This document shows positions 61,806-64,000 of a DNA stretch of 64,000 nucleotides, in pieces. The stretch's first letter is position 1. The number at the start of each line of letters is the position of its first letter. Under the pieces are notes generated by a model that was given only the letters and a program-made list of their open reading frames with translations, was not told where the DNA came from and did not search any database. Source of the stretch: CAZRCG01 sp964598565 (lineage in GTDB: Bacteria; Bdellovibrionota; UBA2394); the NCBI GenBank assembly GCA_964598565.1, contig CAZRCG010000001.1, positions 248,001 to 312,000 of the forward strand. Direction: 5' to 3'. The position numbers were made by a program, and so were the translations under genes.

Positions 61806-63194
61806 ATGATTATCGTTTTGGCTCTGCGAAATCTTATTTTTATGGCGATCGCTTTTATGATTCTCAGTTCACTAGAAGCGAATCTGATCGCCTTTAGCAA
61901 TTTTGAATTGGGCCGTATTGACTGGGAGACTCATGACAATGAAAGCGAGATTATTTTTAAACCGAAAAATTCCCCTCACCAATCGAAAGTGGAATTTGCT
62001 TTCGACAGCCGCTCGGGCAGCCCTTTACGTAGAATCTATAGCGATTTTGAGGCAGCAGACCTTGCAGCCCCTCCCGGCCAAACCCTTTGGTATGCGCATC
62101 CAGAAACCATAGTGAACGCTCAGCGTCTCAGCCTTGAGAAATACTTTTTGGAACTTATATCGGAGCTGGGATTTAAGGGCCGCGTCCCCAATTTGGTGCA
62201 AAATTCAGCCTCTTTTCAGTGGGAATTGGAAGAATTTGAAGATTTACTTGAGTCCTTCACGCGAGACCCTAACTCTAGTGTTGCTTTTTCATCGTTCACA
62301 GAGTCTTTGAAAAAATCGGTCGCACTGAGTCGGCTCACTTTGGTGTATCCTCGCCTGCCTACGAGGTTACGAGAATCGCTTGAGTCGCCTTTCTTGTTAT
62401 TTGCTCTGGGATTGCCTCGACTGCCAACGTTTCTCTACCACATCAATCAAAGTGAGTGGCTATCGAGGTTTGATATTGTCGAGGCCGCCTGGCTCGACGG
62501 CAGTCATAACGAAAATTATTATGATGCTTTTGTGCTCTATCCTATCCAACAAATGCAGGCACGCGGTTATGAGCAACTTGCATTGGCCATTCATTCGTAT
62601 ATCAATTCTTCGCAGCCCTTCCCCCTGGATTGGTTTCGAAATGAATCTAGGGTACCCCTAGCTCTGAAGCTTGTTGTTCTCATTTTGCTGACACACAATC
62701 ACCAGTCTGAGAATGCTCTCATTAAAGCCGTTGCTCTTAAATATGGCTTAGTCAAAAGCTATCAAATAGCATCGCTGATTAATCAAGCCTATCGACGAGA
62801 AGAATCGTCTTGGAATCAGAATCAACGCGCTCATAGAACTCAAGATCACTACGAGATCCATTCAAAGGGTATCCCCTTTCTTGATGCCCGCCAAAAATGG
62901 GAAATCGATATTTCGTTCTTCGCCAATACTCCCCAATGGATTCCCTATCATCAACGCTATCATTTCTACGGAGCATTCACTGTAGCCGCTCGCCTTGATA
63001 GGCACCTGCCTCCCCTAATGCCTCGGCTAAGTCACTCGAAACTGCGACGTATCGTCATTTATCTGGGACAGACTTATAAACGTTCGACGACGAGCTCAGA
63101 TGCCCAACAAACGGCTGAACAATTAGACAAAATGAAGATTTTTTATTCGGCAGGCGTCGATGCCTACCTCAAATTCAAGATGGAGCATGAATAG
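61806..63194 (+). CDS. Unknown membrane-anchored or exported protein, 462 aa
   Basis: ATG 61806 gives a hydrophobic N-terminus MIIVLALRNLIFMAIAFMIL; the frame is open 12 codons further upstream to 61770. The remainder is helical and rich in Leu, Ser, Glu and aromatic residues, with no recognised motif. A second hydrophobic stretch (LALKLVVLILLTHNH) occurs around residue 300. Function unknown. Divergent from the DYND-repeat gene. Confidence 0.6.
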   Translation: MIIVLALRNLIFMAIAFMILSSLEANLIAFSNFELGRIDWETHDNESEIIFKPKNSPHQSKVEFAFDSRSGSPLRRIYSDFEAADLAAPPGQTLWYAHPETIVNAQRLSLEKYFLELISELGFKGRVPNLVQNSASFQWELEEFEDLLESFTRDPNSSVAFSSFTESLKKSVALSRLTLVYPRLPTRLRESLESPFLLFALGLPRLPTFLYHINQSEWLSRFDIVEAAWLDGSHNENYYDAFVLYPIQQMQARGYEQLALAIHSYINSSQPFPLDWFRNESRVPLALKLVVLILLTHNHQSENALIKAVALKYGLVKSYQIASLINQAYRREESSWNQNQRAHRTQDHYEIHSKGIPFLDARQKWEIDISFFANTPQWIPYHQRYHFYGAFTVAARLDRHLPPLMPRLSHSKLRRIVIYLGQTYKRSTTSSDAQQTAEQLDKMKIFYSAGVDAYLKFKMEHE

Positions 63195-63262
63195 ACTCCA
63201 TCAAACCGCCTTGCTTCAGCGACAGTGCCTTAGTGTTTAGCCAATGCCCAAGGTTTCTGGCG

Positions 63263-64000
63263 TCAGGGCCCCTGATCTAAAAAATCACGTAAGGCAACGG
63301 GTCGATTAGAAATGAGGGCCTCCACAGGCAGCGGACTCTGAAGTGCTCGAGCCCAATCATGGGCTTCGTCGAGAGTCCAAATCCAAACCGGAGGAATGGC
63401 CTCACCCAGAGCGTCCCATGTTTGTTTCCACGGACGATCTAATATTTGTCGTGGCACATTCCAGCTATCGGCTTTGAATTCACGTTGGTAAAAAGGCAGG
63501 CGTTCGATATCGGATGTTTCAACAAGAAGACTCCTAGCGCCTAATTTGCGAGTCGGGTCCATGGTCTGCAAGGTTCGAAGTACCTCTCGATCAAACGATG
63601 AAAACCATATCTCACCCTGGGGTCTAATTTTTCCCAGTGTTCGTACAACTACCTCGACAAAAGGTCCTGGCCGATCGGAGCTTTTTAGCTCTAGGTTGAT
63701 TCGAGCGGTATGAAATTGAACCAATATTTCCTCGAGGCTGGGCATTGAATGCTGCGACTGAAGAATGCGCAGCGACTGAAGATCTTTCCAAAGACTGGTC
63801 TCAATGGAACCTTTAATTCCACAAAGACGCTTCAAGTGATCGTCATGAAATACAACAATCTGCCCGTCGCTGGTCATACGAAGATCGCATTCGAATCCGT
63901 CGGCCCCATTCTTTAGAGCCTCGTCAAACGCCTCCAGCGTATTTTCAGGAAAACGAGATGAATAACCGCGGTGAGCAATCGCCAGAGGTTTCTTAATAGT
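63263..64000 (-). CDS. Glycerophosphodiester phosphodiesterase, 5' truncated by window edge
   Basis: Hydrolyses glycerophosphodiesters to glycerol-3-phosphate. Frame runs off the right edge; the visible N-terminus KPLAIAHRGYSSRFPENTLE contains the HRG...PENT motif, followed by GADGFECDLRMTSDGQIVVF with the ExD metal ligands and HDDHLKRLCG. Later INLELKSS supplies another Glu ligand, and WTLDEAHDW and ALISNRPVALRDFL complete the TIM barrel. Only about five residues precede the conserved start, so few are missing. 246 codons visible. Substrate not known. Confidence 0.92.
   Translation of the reverse strand, partial: TIKKPLAIAHRGYSSRFPENTLEAFDEALKNGADGFECDLRMTSDGQIVVFHDDHLKRLCGIKGSIETSLWKDLQSLRILQSQHSMPSLEEILVQFHTARINLELKSSDRPGPFVEVVVRTLGKIRPQGEIWFSSFDREVLRTLQTMDPTRKLGARSLLVETSDIERLPFYQREFKADSWNVPRQILDRPWKQTWDALGEAIPPVWIWTLDEAHDWARALQSPLPVEALISNRPVALRDFLDQGP

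Noticed and set aside
1..64000. CRISPR array, tRNA, rRNA or prophage
   Set aside because: No regularly spaced repeats, tRNA cloverleaf or rRNA segments, and no phage structural genes were recognised in the intergenic spaces I read.

Overview
This window comes from a Gram-negative, flagellated bacterium of roughly 48-50% GC by eye. It has a complete outer-membrane assembly set (BamA, an OmpH/Skp-like chaperone, LolD and a LolC/E permease), an FadL-like porin, many signal-peptide and lipobox proteins, and two flagellins. A TIGR02147-family regulator, an EF-G resembling the spirochaete/delta-proteobacterial/mitochondrial type, and many lineage-specific secreted proteins point to Bdellovibrionota (Bdellovibrionia/Oligoflexia) or a neighbouring delta-like lineage. 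The lineage is an inference from gene families; no rRNA gene is present.

Layout. 1-5.3 kb is accessory. It holds a cysteine-rich HExxH secreted protein cut by the left edge, an unknown secreted protein, and a giant flagellin (2511-4430) whose variable centre is a seven-repeat FG-GAP/VCBS calcium-binding propeller, bracketed by short repeat clusters that look like worn IS ends. 5.4-8.0 kb is a coupled pair of amidohydrolase deaminases, meeting the FadL-like gene at a shared terminator. 9.5-16.4 kb is a minus-strand envelope operon: lysS, lolC/E, lolD, bamA, ompH/skp, a 53-residue basic protein and methylmalonyl-CoA epimerase. 16.8-20.5 kb has two convergent secreted/lipoprotein genes.

20.7-31.3 kb is mostly plus strand: NADP isocitrate dehydrogenase, a Gfo/Idh/MocA oxidoreductase, a full riboflavin block (ribD-ribE-ribBA-ribH), a DEAD-box helicase, and a Cys-rich secreted protein overlapping a PMT-type protein O-mannosyltransferase. 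A 265 bp MITE-like palindromic element follows at 31.3 kb; a diverged relative lies at 54.1 kb, in both cases just after a stop codon.

31.6-48.7 kb is housekeeping: hemF, ychJ-like, an EVE protein, fusA, a glycosyltransferase-TPR protein, an MnmC-like methyltransferase, a bactofilin-like membrane protein, a short flagellin, a VTT-like membrane protein, a rimK-like ligase, class I FBP aldolase, rpsD, mltD, rsmE and RNase J. Two decayed genes (an ISAs1-type transposase and an outer-membrane barrel) sit at 34 kb. 48.9-64 kb mixes an unknown surface protein with a CTERM-like tail, an AmpG-like MFS transporter, asd, a probable barrel protein, a DUF2779-like nuclease, a TIGR02147 regulator coupled to a lipoprotein, three unknown secreted proteins, and a glycerophosphodiester phosphodiesterase cut by the right edge.

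No tRNA, rRNA, CRISPR array, prophage or complete IS transposase was recognised. The most unusual objects are the propeller flagellin, the ADAM-like Cys-rich HExxH protein and the palindromic repeat family.
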